A DNA stretch of 64,000 nucleotides from Talpa occidentalis (GCF_014898055.3 NW_023605083.1:95567483-95631482); one strand, 5' to 3'. Shown: positions 1-12,266, numbered from the stretch's first letter. The notes: a model not told the origin generated them from the letters alone. Made by a program: numbers and translations.

Positions 1-1019
1 GTGGGCAGATACCATTCCTTGATGGCTTTAAAAGTCACCATAGTTACAAATTAGTTATTGCTCAATCAGATTTCACCGAGATTTAGAATTCCATTCCTTC
101 CATTGAGGTTGGGAAAGTGTTTTTTCTCTGCCCTTCTGACATGATGAGGAGGATGGAAACTGCCCTTCCCTGAGACTGTCCTATGTGTCTGAAACAAGGC
201 AACTTCACAGATATTATGCTATTCATGCTGTGATACCTCCTAAAGGTTAAGTAGTAAATGCTAGAGCAGTGCACAACCTGATGCACTGTCCCTGCTCCTC
301 TTGAAGGAAAGAGAACACACGGGTTTCTCCAGGAATAGCAGGACAGAGATGCTGCCATGAGTCCTAGGAATAGCAGGACAGAGATGCTGCCATGAGTCCC
401 AGCTGGGATGGTGATCCCAGAAGACTAGGAAATAGGAGGGAATTGTAGTAGACAGGAGAGGAACTAGCTTGTGATCCAACTGCTTCAGACAAGGTTCCCC
501 AACCATGACCATGACTCAGAAACAGCTTTGACAAATAAGAACTCTGAATTTTACCTCCAGAGAACACAGATTGTGGATGCTAAGCTGAATGGCTGCTTTA
601 CCTTTTGCAAATCACTATTATGGAAGCAGATAAATTTCTCCCAGCAAGTCTGCATCCTGAAGAGCTTACTCCCTTTTTTTCCACATTTTCATTTCTCCAG
701 CTTTGTTTCCTGTGCTCAGCTTATCCTTCCAGCCACAGTGGCCTTGTTTTCTGTTCCTGAAAATATGCCAAGCAAATTGTTGTCTGGGGACAAGTGAACT
801 TTCAGTTCCCTCAGCCTTGAACACTCTACTCAGATATTTCACAGTGGTAACCGCTAATCTTTTGAGTATCGGTTCCATTGTATCCTCTTCAGTGAGTCTT
901 CCAAAAGCATCTCTATCAGCTAACAGCACAGCACCAGTCTCTTTCCATCCCACCCCCAATTTCATCCATAGCATATTTCACTATCTGAAAGGACTCTGGT
1001 TACTTATTTAATTATTTAT
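1..1019. other. Intergenic sequence, no gene recognised
   Basis: Apart from the 35-bp tandem duplication I see no repeat family or exon that I can name. Open frames of around 100 codons on both strands here have no domain and no codon-use signal. Confidence 0.6.
331..400. repeat. Perfect-length 35-bp tandem duplication
   Basis: Two units (331-365 and 366-400) beginning AGGAATAGCAGGACAGAGAT and ending GAGTCCT/GAGTCCC, identical at 34 of 35 positions. It looks recent and could be a polymorphic minisatellite seed. Confidence 0.9.
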
Positions 1020-1190
1020 TTATTGCCTGCCTTCACCCCTCAAGTAGAATGTGACCTCCACTGGAACAAGGAATAGGTTTTTGTCATCACTTTATCCCCA
1101 ACCCCTTCCTTGAATAGTGCCTGGTAAAAAGATGGTGCTCAATAAATAATTGTTAGCTTAATAATGATTAATGAATGATTAAATGAACAC
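1020..1190 (+). mobile_element. L2 3' end
   Basis: ATAGTGCCTGG...TGCTCAATAAATAATTG and a run of AATGATTAATGAATGATT match the typical L2 3' terminus with its short TGAA-like tail. Confidence 0.7.
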
Positions 1191-1370
1191 AAATACTCAG
1201 TTCTCAAAAAGAAAAAAAAAAAATGAAAGAAGGGGAGGGAGGGATCAGGGAGGGAAGCTAATTTATTTGCACTGAGATGGAGCCTGTGTATTAGAGCTCA
1301 TTTTTTAATCTATTGGATGATTCTGCTCTGCAGCCAGCACACAGAATTGACTAAAATATCTAGCTCTTTA

Positions 1371-1636
1371 GGGCCTCCCTGGTGGAATAAGGGGTTAAGT
1401 CTCAGCACTATGAAGCTATCAGCATCCACTGCAGCATGAGTTAGATCCCTGGCCAGGGAGATGACCCATGTGGAACAGCAGAGCTCGCCTGTCCCCCCAT
1501 TGCTCCCCTCAGCAGTGTATTTCAGTCAATCTGCCTGTTCTGTTCCCCACTCTGTCTGGTGAATCCTCTTACACCCCACACCTCTGGCTTACACCGAGTT
1601 CTTGTATGCATAACTAAATAAATCTTTAAAAAAAAT
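1371..1636 (+). mobile_element. SINE type A
   Basis: Near full length: head GGGCCTCCCTGGTGGAAT, diverged B box (GAGTTAGATCCC), tail CTTGTATGCATAACTAAATAAATC then A-run. Old copy with several mutations in the head. Confidence 0.9.
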
Positions 1637-2481
1637 CTTATCCAGTTTGGGAAGAAGAAATTAAGCCATATTGTATCCTTCTCTCATTCCTACAAAACTG
1701 GTCATCTACATAAGCATCCACAATAGCAGAGAAAAGTGAAACAGATCAGCTAGTTGGAAAGCATTTGGAAAGCAAAGAGCAATCTTGCATCGTCAAAGCA
1801 TGACGAAGAGACAGAGAAATGGTGATTAGGGTTATAGGAGAGAGATCTATCTGGAGTAGGGAGGACTCTTCTGAAAGTATGGGCCTGGGATGGAATTGAA
1901 ATAAAGGAAGAAAGCAAGAAGCCTCACAACAAACAATAACTATCACAGGCATCTGTGGGACAGGAGGGAAACTGCCCCTGTGGGCCAGAGAGCTAGCCCT
2001 AAGCACAAGTCCAGGAGGAAGAGAAAAGAAGGGTGCAATGGTGAACACAGGATCAGGTTTCCCTCACACAGCTGCCTGGAAATGGAAGCCAAAATCCAAA
2101 TTAGTGCTATGTCATTTATCTACCAATGAATCCTTCCTCTCCTCCTTTCTCCAATCCTGGCCAAATATGACCTGTTGGCTTGGCTCTGAAGACACAGGTT
2201 AAGTGTGAGTAAGCGCTCTTTTCTGTTTTATATAGAGTAGGAGCATAGAAACCATTAAAAAGGAAAGGGCCACTGTGACCAGAAATGCCATCCCACCCCA
2301 GGCATTGCTCCCTATAGCTCTATCTGACCAAAATCTCTGTCATTCTCCACTTACTCCATGGAAAAACTCCCTTAAAACATTACCTTTCTTGGGTTTTGTT
2401 TCTTTCAAGGATTAGGTCTCAATTTCTATTACTGTTCTTATCATAGAATAAGGACTTAAATGTGTTAAAAAGGGAAGAAAA

Positions 2482-2752
2482 GGGGCCTCCCCTGGTGGCA
2501 CAGCGGTTGAGCGCTGGGCTGCGAAGCTGCCCACAGCCTCTGCAGTGCCGGTTCAATCCCCGGCTGCCAGCGAGGGTCCCACATGGTGCACAGACCTCAC
2601 CTGCCGCGCCCTCTGCTCCCCCCAGCAGTGTACTTCGTCAGTCTGCCTCTTCTGTTCCCTGCTCTGTCTCTGGTGAGTTCTCTCACCCTCCTGTGCTTCT
2701 GACTGTACCCAGTGCTTGTATAAATAAATAAAGAAATCTTTAAAAAAAAAAA
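2482..2752 (+). mobile_element. SINE type B
   Basis: Full length with GCGGTTGAGCGCTGGGCTGC head, B box GGTTCAATCCC and tail CTTGTATAAATAAATAAAG. The A-rich 3' junction is followed at once by the next SINE target sequence. Confidence 0.93.
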
Positions 2753-2782
2753 GAAAAAACGGAAGAAAATATAGGAAATGTT

Positions 2783-3050
2783 GGGGGTTTCTCTGGTGGC
2801 GAAAGGGGTTAAGTTGCAGCACTGTGAAGCTATCAGTGGCCACTGCAGCATGAGTTTGATCCTCGGCCAGGGAGCTGACCCACATGGCTCGGCAGAACTT
2901 TCCTGTCTTGCTCACTGCTCCCCTCAGCAGTGTATTTCAGTCAGTCCACCTGTTCTGTTCCCTACTCTGTCTCTGGTGAATCCTCTCACCTCCCCACACC
3001 TCTGGCCTGTACCCAGTTCTTGTATGCATAAATAAATAATTATTTTTAAA
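2783..3050 (+). mobile_element. SINE type A
   Basis: Full length. AATATAGGAAAT precedes it and recurs right after its tail (3062-3073), so this is its target duplication. That duplicate is in turn the insertion site of the next SINE. Confidence 0.92.
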
Positions 3051-3076
3051 TGAAAGAAATAAAATATAGGAAATTT

Positions 3077-3236
3077 TGAGGTCTCCCTGGTGGTGCAAGG
3101 GGTTAAGACGCAACCTATGAAGCTGTCTGCAGCCACTGCAGCATTAGTTCGATGCCCTGACTGGCCAGGAAGCTACCCACATGGCACAGCAGACCTTTCC
3201 TGACTCGCCTGCTGCTCCCCTCAGCATTGCACTTCC
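3077..3236 (+). mobile_element. SINE type A, 3' truncated
   Basis: Head and middle present, but it stops at TCAGCATTGCACTTC and runs straight into an older MaLR-like LTR. Because the LTR family is older than the SINE, the loss is better explained by a deletion than by LTR insertion. Confidence 0.85.
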
Positions 3237-3237
3237 T

Positions 3238-3735
3238 TTGGATCCGTTTCCTGTTGCTGCTGTAACAAATTACCACAAACCCAGTGGCTTAAAACAACCA
3301 AAATGGGTTATCTTACCATTCTAGGGGTCAGAAGTCTAAAATGGGTTTTCCTGAGCCAAAATAAGTGTCGGCAGGGCCAGGCTGCCTCCAGGGGCTGGAA
3401 GGGAGAAACTGTTTATGCCTTCTCTAGATTCTGGAAGATTCCTGAGCTCCTTGGCTAATACCCCTTCTAGAACAAACATTACTCCAACCTCTGTTTCCAT
3501 TCTCACAGAATGAACCTCTTTTTCTGACTCCTGCCTCCCTCTTTCACCTTTTAAAACCGTGTGATCACAGGGGTCCTTCAGAGTAATCCAAGATAAACAC
3601 CTCATCTCAAAATCCTCAAATTCAATCACATCTGCAAAATCTCTTTAGTGAAATGACATATTCACAGGTTGTTAGGATTAGAACTTGAATGTCCTGGGTA
3701 GGGGTGGGAGGGTCACTATTCTCCCTCCCACTCTT
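3238..3735 (-). mobile_element. Old MaLR/ERVL-type LTR
   Basis: CTGTTGCTGCTGTAACAAAT...GTGGCTTAAAACAACC at the left edge is the reverse of the end of a MaLR-type LTR. The rest (CAGAAGTCTAAAATGGG; CATATTCACAGG) is the body commonly found with it. Subfamily not resolved. Confidence 0.55.
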
Positions 3736-3892
3736 TAAAATTGGAGCACTATTTTACATTTTTTAAAAACCCAATTCTCCTTAGTTTTGCTCTTTGTCTA
3801 TGCCAGCATTATAAGCCCCACCGAAGGGCACCTTCACTTACAAGGAATTCATGAACTGAAAATTCACAGCTAACATGTTAAAAGAAGTCTCA

Positions 3893-4166
3893 GGCCTCCC
3901 TGGTGGCACAGCGGTTGAGCGCTGGGCTGCAAAGCTGCCCGCAGCCTCTGCAGTGCCAGTTCGATCCCTGGCTGCCAGGCGAGGGTCCCACATGGTGCGC
4001 AGAACTCTCCTGCTGCGCCCACTGCTCCCCTCAGCAGTGTATTTCTTCATCATTCTGCCTGTTCTGTTCCCCGATCTGGCTCTGGTGAATTCTCTGACCT
4101 TCCTGTGCTTCTGACTGTACCCAGTGCTTGTATAAATAAATAAATAAATCGTTAAAAAAAAAAAAA
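3893..4166 (+). mobile_element. SINE type B
   Basis: Full length, target duplication AAAAGAAGTCT (3880-3890 and after the tail). The 3' duplicate is the target of the next SINE. Confidence 0.93.
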
Positions 4167-4178
4167 GAAGTCTTCTCA

Positions 4179-4455
4179 GGACCCTGCTGGTGGCACAAAG
4201 GGTTAAGCACAGCACTTTGAGGCAGTCCACAGCCTCTACAGCACGAGTTTGATCCATGGGTGGCCAGACAGAAACCCACATGGTGCAGCAGACCTCTCCT
4301 GTGTCGCCCGCTGCTCCCCTCAGCAGTGTATTTCAGTCAGTCTGCCTGTTCTGCTCCCCACTCTGTCTCTGGTGAATCCTCTCACCCCCTACACCTCTGG
4401 CCTGTACCCCAGTTCTTGTGTGCATAAATAAATCAATCTTAAACAAAAAAAAAAA
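4179..4455 (+). mobile_element. SINE, intermediate type (A tail)
   Basis: Head GGTTAAGCACAGCACTTTG, long form with GGCCAGACAGAAACCCACATG, tail TTGTGTGCATAAATAAATC. AGAAGTCTTCTCAG before and AGAAGTTTTCTCAG after are its target duplication. Confidence 0.92.
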
Positions 4456-4467
4456 GAAGTTTTCTCA

Positions 4468-4486
4468 GACCTCCTTAGTGGTGTGT
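4468..4486 (+). mobile_element. SINE 5' stub
   Basis: ACCTCCTTAGTGGTGTGTAT directly after the second duplicate resembles only the first ~18 bases of the SINE, then stops. It may be the remnant of a third insertion in this chain or chance similarity. Confidence 0.35.
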
Positions 4487-4499
4487 ATATAAATACGTT

Positions 4500-7400
4500 C
4501 AAAAGAACTTAGGACATGGTACTTATATTTTAACATATTAACCGTCACGCAATTCAAAACCATATGTTTAGAGAGTGGATTCTTTAGATGATTCCTTCTC
4601 CTCCCTCCCCGCAAAATAATAATGTGTTATTTCCTTACATAGTTCTAGGAATAGGAATTTTTAAATCTCCCTCATTTTCTCCTATGATCAAAACAACTCT
4701 CAAGGTGAAGAAACTTCACCTCAAAACTCGTTATTTTCTCCTTTTCTTGAGAAGGAGTCAGACAACAGCCACTGCTTATGCATAAAAATCTTTCACTCAA
4801 ATGAAAATCATTCCTGGAATCACAGAATTTAGGGCTGAAAGCAACAATATGGATCATATAGTTAATCAGTTTCTTGACCTAAGATGTGCAAACAGAGCCC
4901 CAGGGAGAGAAGGGGCTTCCCTCAAAGTCAAGCTGCTATGGGAGTTGTCTGCTTTTAGACTCCTCTCCTCAGGGAGAAATAGTCCCGATGCTTTTCATAT
5001 TTCTCCCACCATTCTTGCCTTCATCCCTTTCATCATTTTTTTCTAGGTTTCCTTGACCTCCCAGCAAGGGTCAAGTCCTCCACATGGGCTAACACCACCA
5101 GTTAGACGTGTCCTCCACACATTTGTGGGAATTCCTCCAACCCAGACCACATTCCTTGGCAAGTGTGTGAGAAGGGAAGCTTTAAGGTGAATGTCCCTCT
5201 CCCTCAATCCTGGCAGACACCATCTAAGGGCGCATTGGGAGGCATTCATCCCCTTTGTTCACATGCCCTCTGTGGTAAACTACAGAAGCCAACACTTTGG
5301 TCCATGGGCATGAATGAGACACAGCTTAGAGCCTATGGCACTTGAGGCTATACGGGCTTCAGGTTCACAGGGTCAGGATACAAGAAACTGACATGGCTGT
5401 GTTCCATATAATGGGAAGTCTGCTGCGAAGATATGCAGGACATTCCCATCAGCGTGAAGTCCTTGCTTAGGCTACAGGCTTCCCTGCCCGTCCAATCAAA
5501 GGAAAGCTCCCATCTCCTCTTTACCACCCATCCTATCACCCTATTTGATTTCTTTGCAAGCAAGCCCATTTCTTTCTTTCTTATGTGCCTCCCTGCCTAT
5601 ACTCTCCGCACCAGACGAGCTCCTCTGCCTTCATCATTTTTTTCATTTTTGCACAAATAAAATTAACCCCAAGGTTTGCTTCCCTCCTGGTGGTCAAGCA
5701 GCTGCCAGCAGCAAAACTGCTGTTTTATCCACACTCAGGGACAGAAAGCCACATCCTTTGCGTGACCTGAGCACTGTGGCATAATCCCTGTGGCCAGAGA
5801 AAAGAGACAGACTGACTGACTGATGCAAGGCAGATGGGGTTTTCTAGATTTTCTTGCTTCAAACAGGACTCTATGCTGGAGAATCAGCAAAATGTGGGGT
5901 GGCCACACAAGGCAGGTAGGAGGGTCCCCAAAGGAACATCAGGCTGTTGTTGGAAGGGAGAGGTAGGGAAGTGGAGGCCAAATACACATTCGATGAACAC
6001 CCACAGCAAACAGCCAGCCCCACCTGCTTCCAACTACCACTGTACTCCTGAGTCCCAAACCCACACACTTTCCTGGCCAAGTGATTGGTCTATGGAGACA
6101 TATACTGTGTTTTAAACAGTACATATTTTTTAAGCAAAGAATTAATTTTATGAGGGGCCACTGTCATGGACTAAAAACATCAGCAGAGGCTGCTCTGCAT
6201 GGCTCATCCACAGGTAGCTGCAGCTGTGCAGAGTCACCAAAGAACCTTTCCAAAATTTTAATCAACGACTTCATTAGGGCAAATAAGAAAGACAACCTCA
6301 TGACTGAATGGCCTTCTGCAGCATCCAGAATGCTTCTTTCAACTTCAAATCATTAAAAAACATTGGTTTTGATTTAGGGAATTACTTTACAGGGAGGAAG
6401 AAAGTTTTGGCCGCATTCCTTCCTGAGAGGGGTGGATCGAGATATATCTGGACAATGTGTTCAGATGAAAAACATTTTTAGACTGGCTTGTGTGTTTGGG
6501 GGAATGAAAATGTGAATTTTATAAAGTTTGAGGGCTCTAAGTTTTCCAGATTCATGCAGTTAATCTTCTGTAACTAATTTGTAGATTTGTTTCTCTCCTG
6601 GATTTGGATGGGCTGAGTATTATTACAGAAATAAAAACTCATTGGATTTTTCTCTGGCAACAAAAGTGTGTAAGTATTGAATTGGGATATAAAATTTAAT
6701 AGATTCAGTGTGCTTAATGCTCCCTAAAGATTTTGATCATTTTTTAAATTATTGCAATGGTAAGGCGTAAAGGACTTCTCTGACTGGCTCACCTTGTCGA
6801 TGAGGAAACTGGAATGAAGAGAGGCAAAATGAAAGACCTTCATTATCTAAAACTCAGTCGTCCAAAGCTCCATGATTCTAATCTATGACTTTCTCCTCCT
6901 TCCTGGGAGGTATCTTCTCCCGTCTTAAGTTAATCAGATTCTCATGGTTTCACCTGAGTTAGAAAATTGATGTATCTTTTTTTCTACCATAAGGGTTTAC
7001 AATTTCCCAATGGCTTTTTGGAAACGTGAACGGTTAACTGGGAAGGCTGTCTGAACACTGGTCATCAACTGAATCTCATCTATTCTACCCAAAGAGTCTC
7101 CAACAATAAATGTTTCTCCAACAGCTCTATCTTCCCCCTTCACAAGCTCTGATTTAAAAAATCGTTGTCATCCTAGCCCTAAAGGAAAAATATTGACAGT
7201 TCTAAGATTCACAGTGAGAACTTTCTCACCCCCACAGTTGACTCTGAGGCTCCAGGCTCTAAGACAAAAAAGAAGTCAGCAAGCACTTGGGGGGACCAGG
7301 GCCCGCAGATGATCTCATCAGGGATGTCAAGGAGGAAGGGGGTTCCAGAACAGGACTTCTGGATTTGTGAGGTTCTTTGTGCTCTGGGAAAGAAGCCAAA
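4500..7400. other. Intergenic sequence without recognised gene
   Basis: SINE-free for almost 3 kb. At 4805-4920 GGAATCACAGAATTTAGGGCTGAAAG...CCCAGGGAGAGA looks like an old CR1/L3 fragment. A MIR-like scrap (GATGAGGAAACTGGAA) lies near 6800. The open frames at 5160-6356 have no recognisable product. Confidence 0.5.
4805..4925 (+). mobile_element. CR1/L3-like fragment
   Basis: The pattern 'CACAGAATTTAGGGCTGAAAG ... ATCATATAGTTAATC ... CAGAGCCCCAGGGAGAG' follows the ancient mammalian L3 (CR1) consensus in shape. Assignment from memory of the family only. Confidence 0.4.
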
Positions 7401-7403
7401 GAG

Positions 7404-7670
7404 GGCGGCCTGCCTGTTGCACAAGGGGTAAGATGCAACCTATGAAGCTATCCACAGCCACTGAAGGACAAGTTCGATCCCCGGCCAGGGAGCTACACAC
7501 ATGGCACAGCAGACCTCTCCTGTCTTGCCAGCTGCTCCCCTCAGCAGTGTATTTCAGTCAATCTGCCTGTTCTGTTCCCCACTCTGTCTCTGGTGAATCC
7601 TCTCATCCCCATACCTGTGGCTTGTACCCCAGTTCTTGTATGCATAAATAAATAAATCTTAAAAAAAAAA
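7404..7670 (+). mobile_element. SINE type A
   Basis: Flanked by AAGCCAAAGAGG on both sides (7392-7403 and 7670-7681). The start is diverged (GCGGCCTGCCTGTTGCAC) but the body and tail are typical. Confidence 0.92.
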
Positions 7671-7872
7671 AGCCAAAGAGGCAAACAATGTATCCTGTTG
7701 GGAATGGAAGGTGGGTCAGGGCCAGGACTTAGTCTGCTGAGGTGGTGCCAGGCCAGGGTTGGTCACAGAGACCAGGGCCATGGCCTGAAGCTGCAGGCAT
7801 GGAAGACCATCTTCAGTGACTGGGCACAGAATCAGGGAAGAGGTTGGAGGGTCAAGAGTGCTTGAAGGAGGA

Positions 7873-8143
7873 TTTTTTTTTAAGATGTATTTATTTATTT
7901 ATACAAGAATGGGGGTACAGGCCAGATTCACGGAAGGGTGAGAGAATTCACCAGAGCCAGAGCAGGGAGCAGAACAGGCAGACTGACAAACCACAGTGCT
8001 GAGGGGAGCAGTGGGTGTGGCAGGAGAGGTCCACAGCACCATGTGGGACCTTCGCCGGCTGGCCGGGGATTGAACCAGCACTACAGAGGCTGCAGACAGC
8101 TTCACAGGGCTGCGCTCAACAGACTGTGCCACCAAGGGAGGCC
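7873..8143 (-). mobile_element. SINE, type B-like
   Basis: On the plus strand it reads TTTTTTTAAGATGTATTTATT first and ends GGGAGGCC. CTTGAAGGAGGAT and CTGAAGGCGGAT on either side are the target duplication. Confidence 0.92.
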
Positions 8144-8302
8144 CTGAAGGCGGATGTTTATACCAAAACTTCGTTGAGACAGTAAGTGTCTTGACCAATT
8201 GAGTAGAGCAGAAGCAGGGTTATCAGAAATAGTACCTAAGAAGATGGATTTCTCATCTTTTTGTGATTCCCCACATTTACTTTCTCTCCCCATGCCATGG
8301 AT

Positions 8303-8708
8303 GGACTGTGGACTGTGCCCCCTCCCATAAAAGAGATGTCAAAATTCCCAGTACTATAGAAGGTGACATTATTCAGAATAGGGTGGTTGCAGTTGTCATA
8401 AGTTAGAATGAGAGTCATAATGGATCCAGTGACTAGTGTTTTTATATGAAGAGGAAAACTGGACACATGCAGACAGGAGAACAAAACAGGAAGACACAAA
8501 AGAGAGACTTCATGTGAAGACTGACAGATTGGAGTTCTGTTACCCCAGCCAGCAATGCCTGGGGCCACCAGAAGCTGGGAGAGCTGAGGAAGGAAGGACT
8601 GTGGACACCTTGACTCCGACTTCCACCTCCAGAGTGTGACACACTCCCTCCCTACTGTTTGAAGGGGCCCAGTTCATGCTATCCTGTTACAGAAGCCCTA
8701 GAAAACAA
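8303..8708 (+). mobile_element. MLT1-like MaLR LTR
   Basis: Begins TGTGCCCCCTCCCATAAAAG, passes GGCCACCAGAAGCTGGGAGAG and ends CTGTTACAGAAGCCCTAGAAA, the order of landmarks in MLT1 LTRs. The open frames here follow from the repeat. Confidence 0.7.
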
Positions 8709-8719
8709 ATACATGCTAC

Positions 8720-9540
8720 TTTTATGGTTTTCAATGTCAGCTAATTAAAGGAGAGGAAAGCAAAACAAAGGTTTGTTTTCAACACCAGTATTTTAAATAA
8801 TCAGCCAAAATCTACTCAGACATCTGCTGTCCCTAGAGACCAGCTTCTCTCCAGCTCTCCTCCAGTGTGAATGCAAGACCCTCCTTGAGATGGAGAAAAG
8901 ATGGCCACAATCAATATCGATTTTCCTAAGGAGATCTTTCTCCCAACAATCTTTTTCTGTCTACTCTCTGAACCCTTTTATATTCTCAAAATAGTTGAAA
9001 GAATCTAAGTATTGCTGAACAAGTCCTCAGAAACTCCTGATGAATATCTGCACACAGTGATTTGTCACCTTTGTTTGAAAATTCGCGTCTGTTGTATCTT
9101 GGTGCTTAAACAAGACTTTATTTTAACAAACGTTGAAAGACTGAAAAACAACAGAGGCTGGCAAATATGATCAAGGAATGAGAATCTATTTAAAAATCAA
9201 CCAGAGATTTGAAAAAGAACCAAACAATTTCACGAAGTAAAATGTGTGATAATTAGAATGCTAAAAGTGATGGGCATGTGAGAGCAACAAGAAGGAGGCT
9301 GACAAGAAGAGGGCACTTGATTTCCCTCTTCAGTTTTGGTCTGAGGTAAGCATTCCAGGTTGGCAGGCTACTCTGCCGAGAGAGGTCATTCAGGGACAGA
9401 TTTCTTCCATCTTGGTCCTCGGCTGCGCCTGAGGACATTGACCTCATCTGGCTATAGTAACAGGTAACAAGATGAATTTTTTTTTCCCTCATTCCTTCTG
9501 AACCATTAATTTTGTAAATTACTTAACAATGAATTTTCCA
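8720..9540. other. Intergenic sequence without recognised content
   Basis: AT-rich single-copy DNA. I find neither a repeat I can name nor a splice-flanked coding frame. Confidence 0.55.
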
Positions 9541-9794
9541 GGGCCTCCCTGGTGGCATCAGGGGTTTAATCTCAGCACTATCAAGCTATGACCAGCCTCT
9601 GTGGCCCAAGTTCGATCCCCGGCCAGGGAAGTAACCCACATGGCACAGCAGACCTCTCCTGACCCGCCCAGGCTCCCCTCAGCAGTGAATTTCAGTTGAT
9701 CTACTCTGTCCCTGGTGAATCCTTTCACCCCCCCATCCCCCCCACTCCGGCCTATACCCCAATGCTTGTATACATAAAATAATAATAAAGAAAA
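9541..9794 (+). mobile_element. SINE type A
   Basis: Head GGGCCTCCCTGGTGGCATC, B box AGTTCGATCCC. The tail is interrupted (ATACATAAAATAATAATAAAG), so this is an older copy. Confidence 0.9.
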
Positions 9795-10424
9795 GAATTA
9801 CCAGAAGAATATTTACACATTTTGGTCTTGTGACCAGGTTGAACTACTTGTAAAGTAGGTAAATGTTTTTCTCTCCATTTGTGAGCCATCTCATTGCAAG
9901 CCAGTGACAGTTTATGGACCTGATGTGTTCTGTAGACAGCTCTTTGAGTAGTGTTATTCCAACTTACAAGAAGGAGAAAGAGGTACAGGAGAGACACCCC
10001 ACTGTCTCACAGTGGTGCACATCCCACCTATTGAGGACTTAGTCACAGGCCACCTGCAATTACAAAGTTAACTGGAAAATGCCACTAGCTGTATCCATGT
10101 GTCGCACCACAATGCTATAAATACAGCCGAAGGACAGCAGGATTTACTGTGTACAGCTTCTTGTCTTCATCATAGATGGGTTACAAAGCATTTGGACAGA
10201 ATGCATTAGAATGTCAGTGAACCAAAGAAATTATCCAGAAAACCTCTAGAGACAAAGAAATAGAAATAGAAAATACATTCTCTGAGTCTTGGACAAGTTC
10301 CAGCAGAATGGGGAAGAGGCAATATCTACAGCAATAAGACTAAGGCTTTTCTAGCATGATTGAAAGTTGCCAGTAGTCAGGTCAGGAAGCACAGTGAATC
10401 TCATGCTGAACACTATTGTAAAGG

Positions 10425-10585
10425 CTTTATATAGTAACAGAGTAAATAGGCACAGAAACCTTACACAGAAGGTGTTATCATCACCATTTTAGGAAATTCA
10501 AGGCACAGAAAAGGTAAGAGACTAGCCCAGCATCATAGAACTAGCAAGGAGCAGAGATAAGGCTCCAGGGCCTTTTATCCCTTTA
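10425..10585 (-). mobile_element. MIR
   Basis: TATCATCACCATTTTAGGAAATTCAAGGCACAGAAAAGG...ACTAGCCCAGCATCATAGAACTAGCAAG is the reverse strand of the MIR core and its 3' part. Confidence 0.65.
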
Positions 10586-10663
10586 TTATATCAACTCTGA
10601 AAAACCCTGTGCTGTATGAATAAAAACAACAAAGTCAATGTTTTTTAAAAATAAATGTGGGGA

Positions 10664-10950
10664 GGACCTCCCTGGTGGCACAAGTGGTTAAGTCTCAGCA
10701 CTGTGAAGCTATCAGCAGCAACTGGAGCATGAGTTCCATCCCCAGGATGTGAGAGGTGACCCACATGGCACAGCAGACTTCTCCTGTCTCACCTGCTGCT
10801 CCCCTCAACCGTGTACTTCAGTCAGTTTGCCTGTTCTGCTCCCTACTCTGTCTCTGGTGAATCCTCTCTTCACCACCCCCAATACACATCTGGCCTGTAC
10901 TCCAGTTCTTGTATGCATAAATAAATAAATAAACCTTAAAAACATAAATA
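10664..10950 (+). mobile_element. SINE type A
   Basis: Target duplication AATAAATGTGGGGA on both sides. The tail is lengthened by several ATAA units. Confidence 0.92.
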
Positions 10951-11006
10951 AATAAATGTGGGGAACATGTTCATTTATGTCTAATTATTTACTTAAAAAT
11001 AAACTA

Positions 11007-11273
11007 GGGGCCTCCCTAGTGGTGCAAGGGGTTGAGCACTGCACTATGAAGCAATCTACAGCCTCTGCAGCACAAGTTCATCCCCAGCAGGCCAGGGAGA
11101 AACCCACATAGCACAGCAGACCTCTCTTGTCTCTCCCACTGCTCCCCTCAGCAGTGTACTTCAGTCAGTCTGCCTGTTCCGTTCTCCACTCTGTCTCTGG
11201 GGAATCCTCTCACCACCTGCACGTCTGGCCTGTACCCAACTCTTATATGCATACATAAATAAATCCTTAAAAA
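11007..11273 (+). mobile_element. SINE, intermediate type
   Basis: AAAAATAAACTAG lies before and after. Head GGGTTGAGCACTGCACTATG mixes type A and B features; the body has the GGCCAGGGAGAAACCCACAT form. Confidence 0.92.
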
Positions 11274-11279
11274 AAAATA

Positions 11280-11823
11280 AACTAGTAGGATTCCACTCTA
11301 AATGTTAAATTCACATGACTGGGAAACATAGTATACTGGCTGTCCATTTTCTTAAGTCACTCCCAGAAACCCACCCAAAAATGATAGCTAAAGAAGAAAA
11401 CTTCATTTACAGTAAAATTACAATGGCTGCGGCTGCACAGGGCAAGCCCTGAAGGCTTTTTGGCATGTAATACTTGTTTGCACTCAGGCATAAGTGAGAC
11501 CATGGGCCATGGCCACATCTGCATTGCTGATCTGTGACCACACGGAGATACCACAGAGATCCAACCCAAAAAAGTGTTCCAAGAAAACCATCTAGCTCTG
11601 CATTCCAGAGAGACAGAAACAGTGCTGCCTTCCGCCTCCCCACCCTCACTAGGCCCCCCAGCAGAGTTCCCCTCTCTCCAGCTCCACACTGCTCCTAGTC
11701 CTAACTCCCTTGATAAGAAATCCTCAGGTGAATCATTCCACCTCTTCTGACTTCAGTCTGCATCTGTAAATGTGAGGCCTTCTCACCACCCAAATATTTT
11801 TCTCCTTACAAAACCTGACAGAG
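11280..11823. other. Intergenic sequence; MIR-like scrap near 11735
   Basis: AATCATTCCACCTCTTCTGACTTCAGTCTGCATCTGTAAATG resembles the 3' half of MIR on the plus strand. The two overlapping minus-strand frames of 80-110 codons at 11357-11689 show no domain. Confidence 0.45.
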
Positions 11824-12082
11824 TGCCTCCCTGGTGACGCAGGGGTTAAAGACAGCATTGTCAAGCTTTCACCAGCCACTGTGGCATGAGTTTGATCCCT
11901 GGGAGCTACCCACATGGCACAGGAGACCTCTCCTGTCTCACTTGCTGCTCCCCTCAGCAGTTTATTTCAGTAGATCTGCCTGTTGTTTCCTGCTCTGTCT
12001 CTGGTGAATCCTCTCACCCCCCACATCTCTGGCTTAAACCCCAGTTCTTGTATGCATTTATAAATAAATCTTTAAAAAAAAC
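11824..12082 (+). mobile_element. SINE type A
   Basis: Target duplication AAACCTGACAGA / AAAACTGACAGA. A short internal deletion removes the GGCCAGG step (TCCCTGGGAGCTACCC). Confidence 0.9.
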
Positions 12083-12266
12083 AAAAACTGACAGACAATG
12101 CATACATGGAACCAAAAAGAAAGACAAGTCACTGTAGTTGAACCAGAGGGGACGGAGAAAATTCCTGCCCACCAGAGCTTCCCATCCCACACCTGCCCAT
12201 GGACTGGGCAAAAAAGCTGCTCAGACCCTTCAGAGAAGTCTGAGTGAAAGTCCCCAGCAACTATGA

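Noticed and set aside
2553..2915. 120-codon minus-strand frame and many similar ones (3838-4281, 49181-49579, 59431-59850)
   Set aside because: All run through SINE copies and share the same peptide text from copy to copy.
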